Assembly (NCBI RefSeq): GCF_013149275.1 | Contig: NZ_JABGNA010000012.1 | Span: 1-64,000 of the forward strand | DNA from: Mucilaginibacter sp. SG564 | GTDB lineage: Bacteria; Bacteroidota; Bacteroidia; Sphingobacteriales; Sphingobacteriaceae | Length of the DNA stretch: 64,000 nucleotides | Reading direction: 5' to 3' | Shown: positions 1 through 7,293 of the stretch, in pieces | Layout: each line of letters opens with the position of its first letter | Position numbering within the stretch: position 1 is the stretch's first letter | Made by a program: the position numbers and the translations under genes | Notes under the pieces: model-generated | Databases searched by the model: none | What the model was told of the DNA's origin: nothing | Seen by the model: the letters and a program-made list of their open reading frames with translations, nothing else

Positions 1-25
1 TTTTCTTTCCTTCGTTTCGGGAGTG

Positions 26-55
26 CAAAGGTAGAAACCTTTTTCTTATTTCCAA
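26..55 (-). promoter_or_regulatory. Leftward -33/-7 promoter, outer copy
   Basis: Read on the minus strand this has TTG (55-53), a 19-base spacer and TACCTTTG (33-26), an exact match to the Bacteroidota -33/-7 promoter pattern. It points off the left edge. It is one of three copies of a GGGnnTGCAAAGGT block (others near 130 and 277), so the leftward transcript probably starts from tandem promoters. The gene served is outside the window; a stable RNA or other highly expressed gene is a guess. Confidence 0.5.
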
Positions 56-121
56 AACTTTTTTTTCTTTTTTTTATTCTAAGTTTTGACCGCCTCTCTT
101 TCCCTTTTCTCTTCCTCCTCA

Positions 122-160
122 GCGGGCTGCAAAGGTGCGAAACCTTTTTTGAAATCCGAA
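122..160 (-). promoter_or_regulatory. Degenerate middle copy of leftward promoter block
   Basis: The block GCGGGCTGCAAAGGTG repeats the flanking copies. The -7 equivalent read on the minus strand is CACCTTTG (137-130), with the first T changed to C, and the position of the -33 element (159-157) reads TCG instead of TTG. It is therefore a weak or decayed version of the promoters at 26-55 and 277-306. Confidence 0.3.
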
Positions 161-276
161 ATTTTATTTGAAGTTTTTTTGGCTTTATTTTTTGTCTTTC
201 AATTTCACTTATCTCTCTTCAAAAACCTCTTCAGTAACCTTTCTAAGAACAACCCCGCTTCCTCGTTTGCGGGCTG

Positions 277-306
277 CAAAGGTATGCATAGAAATCAATT
301 TCGCAA
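277..306 (-). promoter_or_regulatory. Leftward -33/-7 promoter, inner copy
   Basis: On the minus strand TTG lies at 306-304, followed by exactly 19 bases and TACCTTTG at 284-277. The match and the spacing are identical to the copy at 26-55. About 250 bases of T-rich DNA separate the two, with no credible gene between them. Confidence 0.5.
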
Positions 307-790
307 ACTGTTTTTAACAAATACTTAACACGTGTGCATAAGGTGTTAATAATCAGCAAGAAATTTTATTCCCCAGATGTGTAAATCGGGTATTTACCTA
401 TAAAATCAACTATGGCGGCTCATCTTTGTTAATAAAGTCGCCATTTACCCGGTATTTTTAAGCAATACAACCCCAACCTTGCTTATGTTACTTATATACT
501 ATATATAGGGTAGTTGTATAGGCCGCTTCACCGACTAAATAAAAGAGATTTTATTCGGCACTTATCTATGCTATATATAACAGGATGCACATAGCTGATA
601 GTTCAAGAAAAACATGACGCTATTTTTCTGCTTATATACTATATAGTATACTACCCCATTTCACTAGTCCGGGCAGAATTTGACCAAACTATCCAAGCTA
701 TCTACACGAGCCCAATCGTTAAAAGATGTTAAATAGTTTGTTATATACATAAGGAGCAGGAAACACGTTATATATTCGCTGATAAATAAA
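307..790. other. AT-rich intergenic region without a gene
   Basis: I see no convincing reading frame here. The stretch carries two copies of CTTATATACTATATA (491-505 and 631-645), each followed by a GGGTAGT or ACTACCCC block, so the two segments together make a mixed direct/inverted repeat. It separates the leftward promoters from bamD. Confidence 0.4.
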
Positions 791-793
791 TAA

Positions 794-824
794 TTGACTG
801 ATTTATATTATTCACCTATCTTTG
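794..824 (+). promoter_or_regulatory. bamD promoter
   Basis: TTG (794-796), a 20-base spacer and TATCTTTG (817-824) match the Bacteroidota promoter pattern. The bamD ATG follows only four bases after the -7 box, so the transcript is expected to have almost no leader. Confidence 0.55.
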
Positions 825-828
825 CAAA

Positions 829-1761
829 ATGTTTAAAAAGCAACTTACGTTATTAGCCAGTGTTTTAGCTCTGTTAATTATTACATTGGGCAGTTGTAAA
901 AGCAAATACGAAAAGTTAAAAGCAAGTAACGATTACGCCAAAAAATACCAGGAGGCCATCAAATACTATAATCAAAAAGATTATAACAAGGCTTTGGGCT
1001 TATTTGAGGTGCTGGTTGAGCGTTATCGCGGACGTGCTGAGGCGGAAGACCTATTTTATTATTATGCCTTCACCAACTATAAGCTGAAGGACTATACATC
1101 TGCAAGATATCACTTCAAAACCTTTGCCGATACCTATCCATCAAGTACCCGGGCCGAAGAATGCCGTTTCTTCTCGGCTTATTGCTATTACCTGGATTCG
1201 CCTATATACTCGCTTGACCAGGATAATACCATGAAAGCTATCGAGGCATTACAGTTGTTTATTAACTTATACCCTAAAAGCGACCGTGTTACCGAAGCAA
1301 GCAAGCTGATACAAAACCTGCGCGATAAGCTGGAAACAAAGGCTTATGCTAATGCTAAGTTATATTTAACCATCAGCGATTATCAATCGGCGGTAATCGC
1401 CTTTAATAATGCGTTACGTGATTACCCGGATACCAAGTATGCCGAAGAAATGGAGTATCTTACCGTTAAGGCACAATATTTATACGCCTATCATAGTTTG
1501 GAATACAAACAGGAAGATCGTTATACCCAGGCCGAGGTTTACGCCAATCAGTTTAACGAAAAATATCCAAATAGTGCCTACGGTCACGATGTAAAAGCAT
1601 TAGCCAAAGATAGTGAGCGCGGCATTCAGAATGCCAAACGCATTCTTGCCGAGGCTTTAAGCAACGACAGAGTAGCCAAAAAATTAGCGGAAAAAGGAAA
1701 AGATACCTTAAAAACACAACCGCCATCAGAAAAGAACCAGCAACAAAAAATACCATATTAA
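829..1761 (+). CDS. bamD: Outer membrane assembly lipoprotein BamD
   Basis: BamD is the lipoprotein partner of BamA in the complex that folds beta-barrel proteins into the outer membrane. The 310-residue product begins with a lipoprotein signal ending LGSC (lipidated Cys23), then runs of TPR-type helical pairs: tyrosine- and alanine-rich motifs such as YNQKDYNKALGLFEVL and the following AEDLFYYYAFTNYKLKDY. This is the usual layout of YfiO/BamD. It is the first gene of the conserved Bacteroidota order bamD-rpoZ-coaBC-porD-recN and is followed 12 bases later by rpoZ, so the two are probably cotranscribed. The start is the only ATG that gives a signal peptide. The basic, Gln/Lys-rich tail beyond residue 285 looks disordered. 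Confidence 0.9.
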   Translation: MFKKQLTLLASVLALLIITLGSCKSKYEKLKASNDYAKKYQEAIKYYNQKDYNKALGLFEVLVERYRGRAEAEDLFYYYAFTNYKLKDYTSARYHFKTFADTYPSSTRAEECRFFSAYCYYLDSPIYSLDQDNTMKAIEALQLFINLYPKSDRVTEASKLIQNLRDKLETKAYANAKLYLTISDYQSAVIAFNNALRDYPDTKYAEEMEYLTVKAQYLYAYHSLEYKQEDRYTQAEVYANQFNEKYPNSAYGHDVKALAKDSERGIQNAKRILAEALSNDRVAKKLAEKGKDTLKTQPPSEKNQQQKIPY

Positions 1762-1773
1762 AAAAATTGATAT

Positions 1774-2106
1774 ATGACAGCAAATAACACGAACAAACCA
1801 GCAGTAGCGAGCAGCACTGTAACCCGCGATTTACGCGAGCTGGATGTAAACACTAACAATATATATGAGTCGCTTGTAATTATGTCAAAAAGAGCGAACC
1901 AGATATCAAACAATATCAAAGAAGAGTTACACCAAAAGCTTTCTGAGTTTGCATCATCAAATGACAACCTGGAAGAAGTTTTTGAAAACCGCGAGCAAAT
2001 CGAGATCTCTAAATATTACGAGAAACTGCCAAAACCATCATTGGTAGCCGTTCAGGAATTTTTAGACGATAAGGTTTACTACCGTAACCCTACTAAGGAA
2101 GCGTAA
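1774..2106 (+). CDS. rpoZ: RNA polymerase omega subunit, Bacteroidota type
   Basis: This 110-residue acidic protein has the features of the Bacteroidota omega subunit: a variable N-terminus, then IYESLVIMSKRANQIS, which is the conserved helix that grips the C-terminal tail of beta-prime in RNA polymerase, followed by a charged helical region. It lies 12 bases after bamD and before coaBC, the place where omega is found in related genomes. Omega helps assemble RNA polymerase and in other bacteria helps mediate ppGpp effects; the latter cannot be read from this sequence. Little ambiguity remains because position and the helix agree. Confidence 0.85.
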   Translation: MTANNTNKPAVASSTVTRDLRELDVNTNNIYESLVIMSKRANQISNNIKEELHQKLSEFASSNDNLEEVFENREQIEISKYYEKLPKPSLVAVQEFLDDKVYYRNPTKEA

Positions 2107-2116
2107 GCTCTTTTTC

Positions 2117-2241
2117 AAGTCAAAAGCTAAAAGTCAAAATTCAAAATTGCTTGCATAGGCGTTTTTGAATTTTGACTTTTATTTTTTATGTATCTTCACA
2201 CAGCGAAGTCAGAATTCTTTTGACTTTTGAATTTTGACTTT
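2117..2241. repeat. AT-rich inverted repeat, AAAGTCAAAA family
   Basis: Degenerate words AAAAGTCAAAATTCAAAA on the left arm (about 2118-2146) are answered by TTTTGAATTTTGACTTTT on the right (2162-2181) and again at 2219-2241. The element fills the rpoZ-coaBC gap and ends seven bases before the coaBC ATG. A second member lies at 28949-29093. Confidence 0.7.
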
Positions 2242-2248
2242 AATTTAA

Positions 2249-3451
2249 ATGTTAGAAGGTAAAAATATAGTACTGGGTGTTTGCGGTAGCATAGCCGCTT
2301 ATAAATCGGCCCTGTTGGTTAGATTATTGGTTAAAGCAGGCGCGCATGTAAAAGTGGTGATGACGCAAGATGCCACTCATTTTATTACCCCGCTTACCCT
2401 CGCTACCCTTTCCAAAAATCCTGTGCACGTTAACTATTTTAAGCCGGATACCGGCGAGTGGAACAATCACGTGGAGTTGGGTTTATGGGCCGATATGCTG
2501 ATCATAGCTCCGGCAAGTGCCAATACCCTGGCCAAAATGGCCAATGGTATTTGCGATAATTTGCTGCTGGCAGTTTATCTATCGGCCAAGTGCCCTGTGT
2601 ATTTTGCACCCGCTATGGATCTGGATATGTGGCTGCATCCGGCTACCCGTCAAAACGTTACCAGGCTGCAATCCTTTGGCAATGTATTGATAGCCCCCGG
2701 ATCGGGAGAGCTGGCCAGCGGTTTATACGGCGAGGGTCGGATGGCCGAGCCTGATGAGATCGTTGCCTTTTTATCATCAACCCTAAAAAAAAAACTCCTT
2801 TTAGCCAATCATAATATTGTGGTTACCGCCGGTCCTACGTATGAGGCTATTGATCCGGTACGTTTCATCGGTAATCATTCCTCCGGTAAAATGGGCTTTG
2901 CCATTGCCGATGAACTGGCCGCTATGGGAGCCGATGTTACATTAATCAGCGGTCCTTCGGCAGAAGTAAGCCATCAGCAAAACATCAAACGGATAAACGT
3001 AACTTCGGCAGCAGAGATGCTAGCCGCCTGTGAGAGCAACTTTAAAACCGCCAAAGCCTGTATCATGAGCGCTGCAGTGGCCGACTATACCCCTGTGCAT
3101 GTGGCCGAGCAAAAGATCAAAAAGCAGGATAGCGGCTTCAGCATCGAACTCAAAAAAACTACCGATATTTTAAAATACCTGGGCGAGCAAAAAACACCGG
3201 ATCAAATACTGGTTGGTTTTGCCCTGGAAACTAATGACGAAGAACAAAATGCAATAAGCAAGCTGCAAAGAAAAAATCTTGATTTTATTGTGCTAAATTC
3301 GCTTAACGACGCCGGGGCCGGTTTCAAAAAGGACACCAACAAGGTAACCATTATTGACCGCGACCTTCAAAAAACAGTATTTGAACTTAAAAGTAAGGAA
3401 GCTGTGGCGCAAGACATTTGCCTTAAAGTTGCCCAACTCATCAACAGATGA
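2249..3451 (+). CDS. coaBC: Bifunctional CoaBC (PPC decarboxylase / PPC synthase)
   Basis: CoaBC joins cysteine to 4'-phosphopantothenate (CoaB, C-terminal half) and decarboxylates the product to 4'-phosphopantetheine (CoaC, FMN-dependent N-terminal half) in coenzyme A synthesis. Length (400) is normal. CoaC features are catalytic His74 in NNHVELGLWAD, PASANTLAKMANG (88-100) for FMN and PAMDLDMW (121-128), the PxMNxxMW motif with Asp for Asn. The substrate-clamp motif reads ELASG, with Ser157 where E. coli has the catalytic Cys158; I believe this change is common in Bacteroidota but could not check. CoaB features are GPTYEAIDPVRFI and the KIKK nucleotide-binding region. It overlaps porD by ATGA, so translation is probably coupled. 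Confidence 0.95.
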   Translation: MLEGKNIVLGVCGSIAAYKSALLVRLLVKAGAHVKVVMTQDATHFITPLTLATLSKNPVHVNYFKPDTGEWNNHVELGLWADMLIIAPASANTLAKMANGICDNLLLAVYLSAKCPVYFAPAMDLDMWLHPATRQNVTRLQSFGNVLIAPGSGELASGLYGEGRMAEPDEIVAFLSSTLKKKLLLANHNIVVTAGPTYEAIDPVRFIGNHSSGKMGFAIADELAAMGADVTLISGPSAEVSHQQNIKRINVTSAAEMLAACESNFKTAKACIMSAAVADYTPVHVAEQKIKKQDSGFSIELKKTTDILKYLGEQKTPDQILVGFALETNDEEQNAISKLQRKNLDFIVLNSLNDAGAGFKKDTNKVTIIDRDLQKTVFELKSKEAVAQDICLKVAQLINR

Positions 3452-4359
3452 AAAAAATATTCTTTTATATCATTTTAACCCTCGCAGGTTTCAGGGTTGC
3501 AGCCCAGGATCTTAACGCGCGGGTACAGGTGCTTTCGCCCAAAATACAGGGCAGCAACAAGCGTATCTTTCAGACACTGGAAACAGCCATGAAGGATTTT
3601 TTGAATGGCCGTAAATGGAGTGCCGATCCTATACAACCCCAGGAAAGGATAGATTGTAATTTTGTATTGAACATTACCAACTGGGATGGCAGCAGCAATT
3701 TTAGCGGCGAGCTCCAGGTACAATCCTCACGACCGGTTTATGGCTCAACGTATAACTCTACCATTATCAACCTGACTGATAAGGATGTTGATTTTATTTA
3801 TAACGAAGGCCAAACCATTGATTATACCGACCAGAGTTTTCAGAGTAACCTGAGTTCCATCATGGCGTTTTATGCCTACGTGATCATCGGGCTTGATTAT
3901 GACACGTTTTCACCTTACGGCGGATCGCCCTATTTTGCGGCAGCGCAAACGGTGATCAATAACGCGCAAACCGGGTCGTACCGTGGCTGGAAAGCTTTTG
4001 ACGGAAACATTAACCGGTATTGGCTATGCGAAAACCTCAACAATAAAGCTTATGCTCCCCTGCGCAGCTTTCTGTATGATTATCATCGCAATGGTTTGGA
4101 TATCATGACCGATAATACCTCTAAAGCGCTTAAAGCTATCTCCTCCTTTTTGCCATCTCTACAACAGGTTGACAGGCTACGCGTGGGCGCTATGCTCCCG
4201 CTTATATTTTATACCGCCAAAAGCGATGAACTGGTATCGCTATTTACCAAGGCCGAGCCCCAGGATCGTTTGCAGGCCATGAATATACTGGTACAGGCCG
4301 ATCCGGCCAATGGTAATAAGTACCAAACCCTGCAGGGTACCAGTCCTACTTCGCGCTAA
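3448..4359 (+). CDS. porD: Type IX secretion-associated protein PorD (DUF4835)
   Basis: The 303-residue product has a signal peptide cleaved after about residue 20 (VAAQ|DLNARV) and the DUF4835 pattern: DLNARVQVLSPKIQG, a KRIFQTLE helix, RIDCNFVLNI and FAAAQTVINNAQ. In Porphyromonas the matching protein, PorD, is linked to type IX secretion; its exact role is unknown. It is probably periplasmic. It overlaps coaBC by four bases and in many relatives is followed directly by recN, but here 2.9 kb of other DNA separates them. The window also carries sprA, which encodes the T9SS outer-membrane channel, so the organism very likely uses this pathway. Confidence 0.8.
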   Translation: MKKIFFYIILTLAGFRVAAQDLNARVQVLSPKIQGSNKRIFQTLETAMKDFLNGRKWSADPIQPQERIDCNFVLNITNWDGSSNFSGELQVQSSRPVYGSTYNSTIINLTDKDVDFIYNEGQTIDYTDQSFQSNLSSIMAFYAYVIIGLDYDTFSPYGGSPYFAAAQTVINNAQTGSYRGWKAFDGNINRYWLCENLNNKAYAPLRSFLYDYHRNGLDIMTDNTSKALKAISSFLPSLQQVDRLRVGAMLPLIFYTAKSDELVSLFTKAEPQDRLQAMNILVQADPANGNKYQTLQGTSPTSR

Positions 4360-4391
4360 GCAAGGTAACTCCTGAACAAGTTGGCCGTCTT

Positions 4392-4429
4392 GTAAAAGTG
4401 GGTTTACATGGGTTTACACTTTTTATGGT
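4392..4429. repeat. Imperfect copy of GTTTACA palindrome arms
   Basis: The segment has AAAAGTGGGTTTACATG followed directly by GGTTTACACTTTTT. The first part equals the left arm of the 48-bp palindrome at 4474-4521 and the second resembles its complement, so this may be a rearranged or decayed copy. Confidence 0.5.
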
Positions 4430-4473
4430 TAAAATCGAGTTATATAACTGTAAATCAAATAATTATATAAAAT

Positions 4474-4521
4474 AAAGTGTCAAAAAGTGGGTTTACATGT
4501 AAACCCACTTTTTGACACTTT
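4474..4521. repeat. 48-bp perfect palindrome
   Basis: Bases 4474-4521 read the same on both strands without a single mismatch, centred on CATG at 4496-4499, with arms containing GTGTCAAAAAGTGGG and TTTACATGTAAA. The zero-base loop makes cruciform extrusion or a very stable RNA stem possible. It lies 115 bases after porD. Its arms end in short T tracts, so a terminator role on either strand is possible but not proven. Confidence 0.85.
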
Positions 4522-4568
4522 CAGAGGCATGGTCTATCAAGTGGCAGAGGGGCTATTTTGCAGCTAAG

Positions 4569-4675
4569 ATTCCCTCCCTCGGGAGGGGTGTGATGGATAG
4601 TGTGGTAGCAGGGAGGGGTTTCTTCGTGATGCAGGTGGCTTAAAACCCCTCCCTGCCCCTCCCGAGGGAGGGAAT
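4569..4675. repeat. C/G-rich inverted repeat, CCCTCCC family
   Basis: GATTCCCTCCCTCGGGAGGGG at the left is answered by CCCCTCCCGAGGGAGGGAATC at the right, and an inner pair AGGGAGGGGTTT / AAACCCCTCCCT sits between them. Each outer arm is itself partly palindromic. The C-rich palindromes inside recN (8482-8526) and miaB (50028-50118) look related in style. Confidence 0.7.
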
Positions 4676-4798
4676 CGCACACTCCCATGCTTTCAAATTC
4701 AATCCTGTCTTTTCAGGAGCGATTACCCGCTCCATAGACCCCAAGTGGACTCTATAATCCCGATTTCCTCCTCCTCAAAAATTATTTTCACAAAATTC

Positions 4799-4829
4799 TT
4801 GCAAATACGAAATTCATCGTAGATATTTG
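4799..4829 (+). promoter_or_regulatory. blaI promoter
   Basis: TTG (4799-4801), a 20-base spacer and GATATTTG (4822-4829), one base off TAnnTTTG at the first position and otherwise in register. The box lies inside the dyad at 4804-4847. Confidence 0.5.
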
Positions 4830-4847
4830 TACGAAGAAATTCGTATT
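4804..4847. promoter_or_regulatory. Putative BlaI operator dyad
   Basis: Two nested inverted repeats share one centre (4825.5): AATACGAA (4804-4811) with TTCGTATT (4840-4847), and TCGTA (4817-4821) with TACGA (4830-4834). The dyad covers the -7 box of blaI and ends 10 bases before its ATG, as expected for an autoregulating BlaI/MecI repressor. Binding itself is inferred. Confidence 0.6.
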
Positions 4848-4857
4848 AAGAAACAAC

Positions 4858-5235
4858 ATGGATATAAAACCAACAGAAAGCGAGCTGGAGATATTACAGG
4901 TGATCTGGAATAAAGGCCAATGTACCGTGCGCGATGTGCACGAGCAACTGGCCCAAACCAAGGATGCCGGTTATACTACTACGCTAAAGCTGATGCAGAT
5001 TATGCACGACAAAGGTTTGGTTGAGCGCGACACCACATCAAAAACGCATCTGTATAAAGCATTATTTACCCAGGAGCAGGCGCAAAGCAACGCTTTGGAT
5101 AAAATATTGTCTACTGTATTTAAAGGTTCAACATCCGATCTGGTGATACAGGCGCTGGGCCAGCACCGGGCATCGGCCGATGAGATCGACGCTATTAAAA
5201 ATTTCCTTAACCAATTTGATCAGGATAAAAAATAA
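4858..5235 (+). CDS. BlaI/MecI/CopY family repressor
   Basis: This 125-residue winged-helix protein matches the BlaI/MecI family: PTESELEILQVIWNKGQCTVRDVHEQL at the start, YTTTLKLMQIMHDKGLVERD for the recognition helix and wing, and a C-terminal helical dimerisation region ending near residue 122. Such repressors are inactivated by cleavage through a partner membrane protease. That partner follows six bases downstream at 5242. The pair is an operon with a self-overlapping dyad at 4804-4847. No beta-lactamase or PBP2a gene is nearby, so the signal and targets are unknown. I leave the symbol empty because a drug-resistance role is not supported. Confidence 0.88.
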   Translation: MDIKPTESELEILQVIWNKGQCTVRDVHEQLAQTKDAGYTTTLKLMQIMHDKGLVERDTTSKTHLYKALFTQEQAQSNALDKILSTVFKGSTSDLVIQALGQHRASADEIDAIKNFLNQFDQDKK

Positions 5236-5241
5236 ACAATC

Positions 5242-7224
5242 ATGGAAAATCTGTTCTACAACATAAGCCAGGTTTTAGGCATCACCATCATCCACTCCTT
5301 GTGGCAGGGATTATTGGTATGGTTTGTATTGCACTTGTTGTTCACTTGTGCGCCGTCCATGTCGTCGGTGAAAAAACATAACCTGGGCATGACGGGTATT
5401 TTTACCATCTGCACCTGGTTTATCTACACATTTGCAGTGCAGATACAACAACATGTATGGGTTGATCTGGCCGCGGTTACTTCACCAGGCTTGTTGCCGC
5501 ACTTTGATTTTCCGTTAAACGCTGCTACACATGCTATCCCCGCAGCCCGCTTAAATTACATTATTGAGGGATACCTGCCCTATGTTTCGGCATTATACTT
5601 TGCCGGCCTTGTGTTTAACCTGTTACGAATGGGCCTTAACCTGCAAAAGTTAAGTCTTATTAAAAACACCATGATCCCTGCCGATGAAGTACAGATCTAC
5701 GTTGATAACCTTTGCAAAAAGCTGTGTATCCATAAATATGTAAGCGTAAATTTCAGCCGCATGGTAGATGTGCCTTGCATGATCGGTTATTTTAAACCTA
5801 TTATCCTTTTACCTATCACGCTTACCACATACCTGACGGCAACCGAGATCGAGGCTATCTTATTACACGAGCTATCACATATTAAACGGAACGATTACCT
5901 GCTGAATATGATTCAGCAGCTGATAACCGTATTGCTTTTCTTTAATCCCTTTGCCCAATTAATTAACAAACTCATAAACCAGGAGCGCGAAAACCGCTGC
6001 GACGATCTGGTAGTGCAAACCACCGCTCAACCATTAATATATGCCCAGGCCCTTTTAAAATTAGAGCAAACCCGGCATACAGATCTGCGACTGGCATTGG
6101 CTGCTACCAGCAAAAAATATCCTTTATTAACCAGAATTGAACGTATCATGAAAACAACAAAACCAATGGGCAACATACGCCACCTGCTTGTGGCCGTTGC
6201 TATAATGGCCGCCAGCATAAGTAGCATAGCATGGTTAAACCCAACCATCAAAAACGGAAAACTTTCTATCAAAAAACTGGCTTTCCCAAAAGTTATCGCC
6301 GAACCAATTGACACTATCCGTAAATCAGCAGTAAAATCGAAAAAAGTAGTAGCTTATAAAAAGGCAAAAGAAAACCAGGCCAATCATGAAAAACACATGG
6401 CCGAGAGATACGGCCTTAACGATGCCGAACTAAACCGCTTAACCGCCGAGGTAACCAAACATGCCGAAGCCATGAGTAAATATTATAACAGCGCCGACTT
6501 TAAAAGGCAATCTGAATTGCTTCAACAGAAAGGCCAGGCCATGGCCGATTATTATAATCGCCCGGAAATGAAACAATTGCAGGAACGCCAGCAGAAAATT
6601 GCCGCTGAATATCAAAAAGAAGTGGGTGATGGCAGTGAAACCAAAGAGCTTAGCGAAAAAATGCGGCAAGCAGGCGAAAAAATGGGAGCCTATTTTAAAA
6701 GTCAGGAGTTTAAGCAGATGAACGAGCAACTGGAAAAGAAATACGGCATACCCCACAACCATAATTATATTGATGATAGCAAAGACGAAAATTATCGCAA
6801 ATACCAGGATGAGTTGCAAAGCAAAATACCAGCCGAGATAAAACAACAAACCGACGAAATGAAAAAGATGGGCGAACAAATGCGCGCCAAATATGATTCG
6901 CCGGAGTTTCGTAAAAAACAAGCCGAACTAAGAATGATGGGCGACAGCATGAGAAAGGCTTATAGTAACCCGCAGATGAAGGAACAGCAGGCCGAAATGA
7001 GAAAGTTGGGCGAGCAAATGCGGTCGTACCAAAACAATCCGGAGTTGAAAAAAGAGAAGGAACTGCTTGAACAGGCCTCAAAAAGATTACACGAATACAC
7101 CAACAGCCCTGCTTTTAAGAAAAAGATGGAAGAATATCGTAAACAGGCTTATAACTATCAATACGATTATAAGTACGATAACAAATACGATTCTGACGCT
7201 AAGGCCGATACCACTAATAGATAG
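5242..7224 (+). CDS. M56 (BlaR1-type) membrane metalloprotease with C-terminal repeats
   Basis: M56 proteases sense an external signal and cleave the BlaI-type repressor. The 660-residue product has hydrophobic segments near residues 13-35, 50-66, 110-130 and 222-240, the zinc motif HELSH at 209-213 with a possible third ligand in QERENRCDD (248-255), and a further membrane segment at about 308-330. Beyond residue 360 there is no penicillin-binding domain. Instead there is a long charged, coiled-coil-like region, ending in at least four units of 23 residues of the form GEQMRxxYxxPExxKxxxEL (about 535-630). Looser copies occur from about residue 405. The C-terminal part is predicted outside the cytoplasmic membrane. 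It overlaps nothing and ends before a strong terminator at the recN start. Confidence 0.85.
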   Translation: MENLFYNISQVLGITIIHSLWQGLLVWFVLHLLFTCAPSMSSVKKHNLGMTGIFTICTWFIYTFAVQIQQHVWVDLAAVTSPGLLPHFDFPLNAATHAIPAARLNYIIEGYLPYVSALYFAGLVFNLLRMGLNLQKLSLIKNTMIPADEVQIYVDNLCKKLCIHKYVSVNFSRMVDVPCMIGYFKPIILLPITLTTYLTATEIEAILLHELSHIKRNDYLLNMIQQLITVLLFFNPFAQLINKLINQERENRCDDLVVQTTAQPLIYAQALLKLEQTRHTDLRLALAATSKKYPLLTRIERIMKTTKPMGNIRHLLVAVAIMAASISSIAWLNPTIKNGKLSIKKLAFPKVIAEPIDTIRKSAVKSKKVVAYKKAKENQANHEKHMAERYGLNDAELNRLTAEVTKHAEAMSKYYNSADFKRQSELLQQKGQAMADYYNRPEMKQLQERQQKIAAEYQKEVGDGSETKELSEKMRQAGEKMGAYFKSQEFKQMNEQLEKKYGIPHNHNYIDDSKDENYRKYQDELQSKIPAEIKQQTDEMKKMGEQMRAKYDSPEFRKKQAELRMMGDSMRKAYSNPQMKEQQAEMRKLGEQMRSYQNNPELKKEKELLEQASKRLHEYTNSPAFKKKMEEYRKQAYNYQYDYKYDNKYDSDAKADTTNR

Positions 7225-7261
7225 TTTTATTATTATCCCAATACATCGAATTTCGTAATTT

Positions 7262-7293
7262 AGTGTCCTTAATAAAATAAGGACACTTTTTTT
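7262..7293 (+). terminator. Rho-independent terminator abutting the recN start
   Basis: AGTGTCCTTA (7262-7271) pairs with TAAGGACACT (7278-7287) around a six-base loop, followed by T at 7287-7293. The recN ATG begins at 7294, directly after the T tract. It should end the blaI-M56 transcript. Confidence 0.75.

Noticed and set aside
86..328. 80-codon frame starting MTASLSLFSSSSAG in the left T-rich region
   Set aside because: Its composition follows the T-rich promoter repeats (phenylalanine and serine runs). It overlaps two leftward promoter blocks and no ribosome site or family match is visible.
5242..7224. Beta-lactam resistance locus
   Set aside because: The M56 protein lacks a penicillin-binding domain and no beta-lactamase or PBP2a gene is adjacent, so a resistance role cannot be supported.
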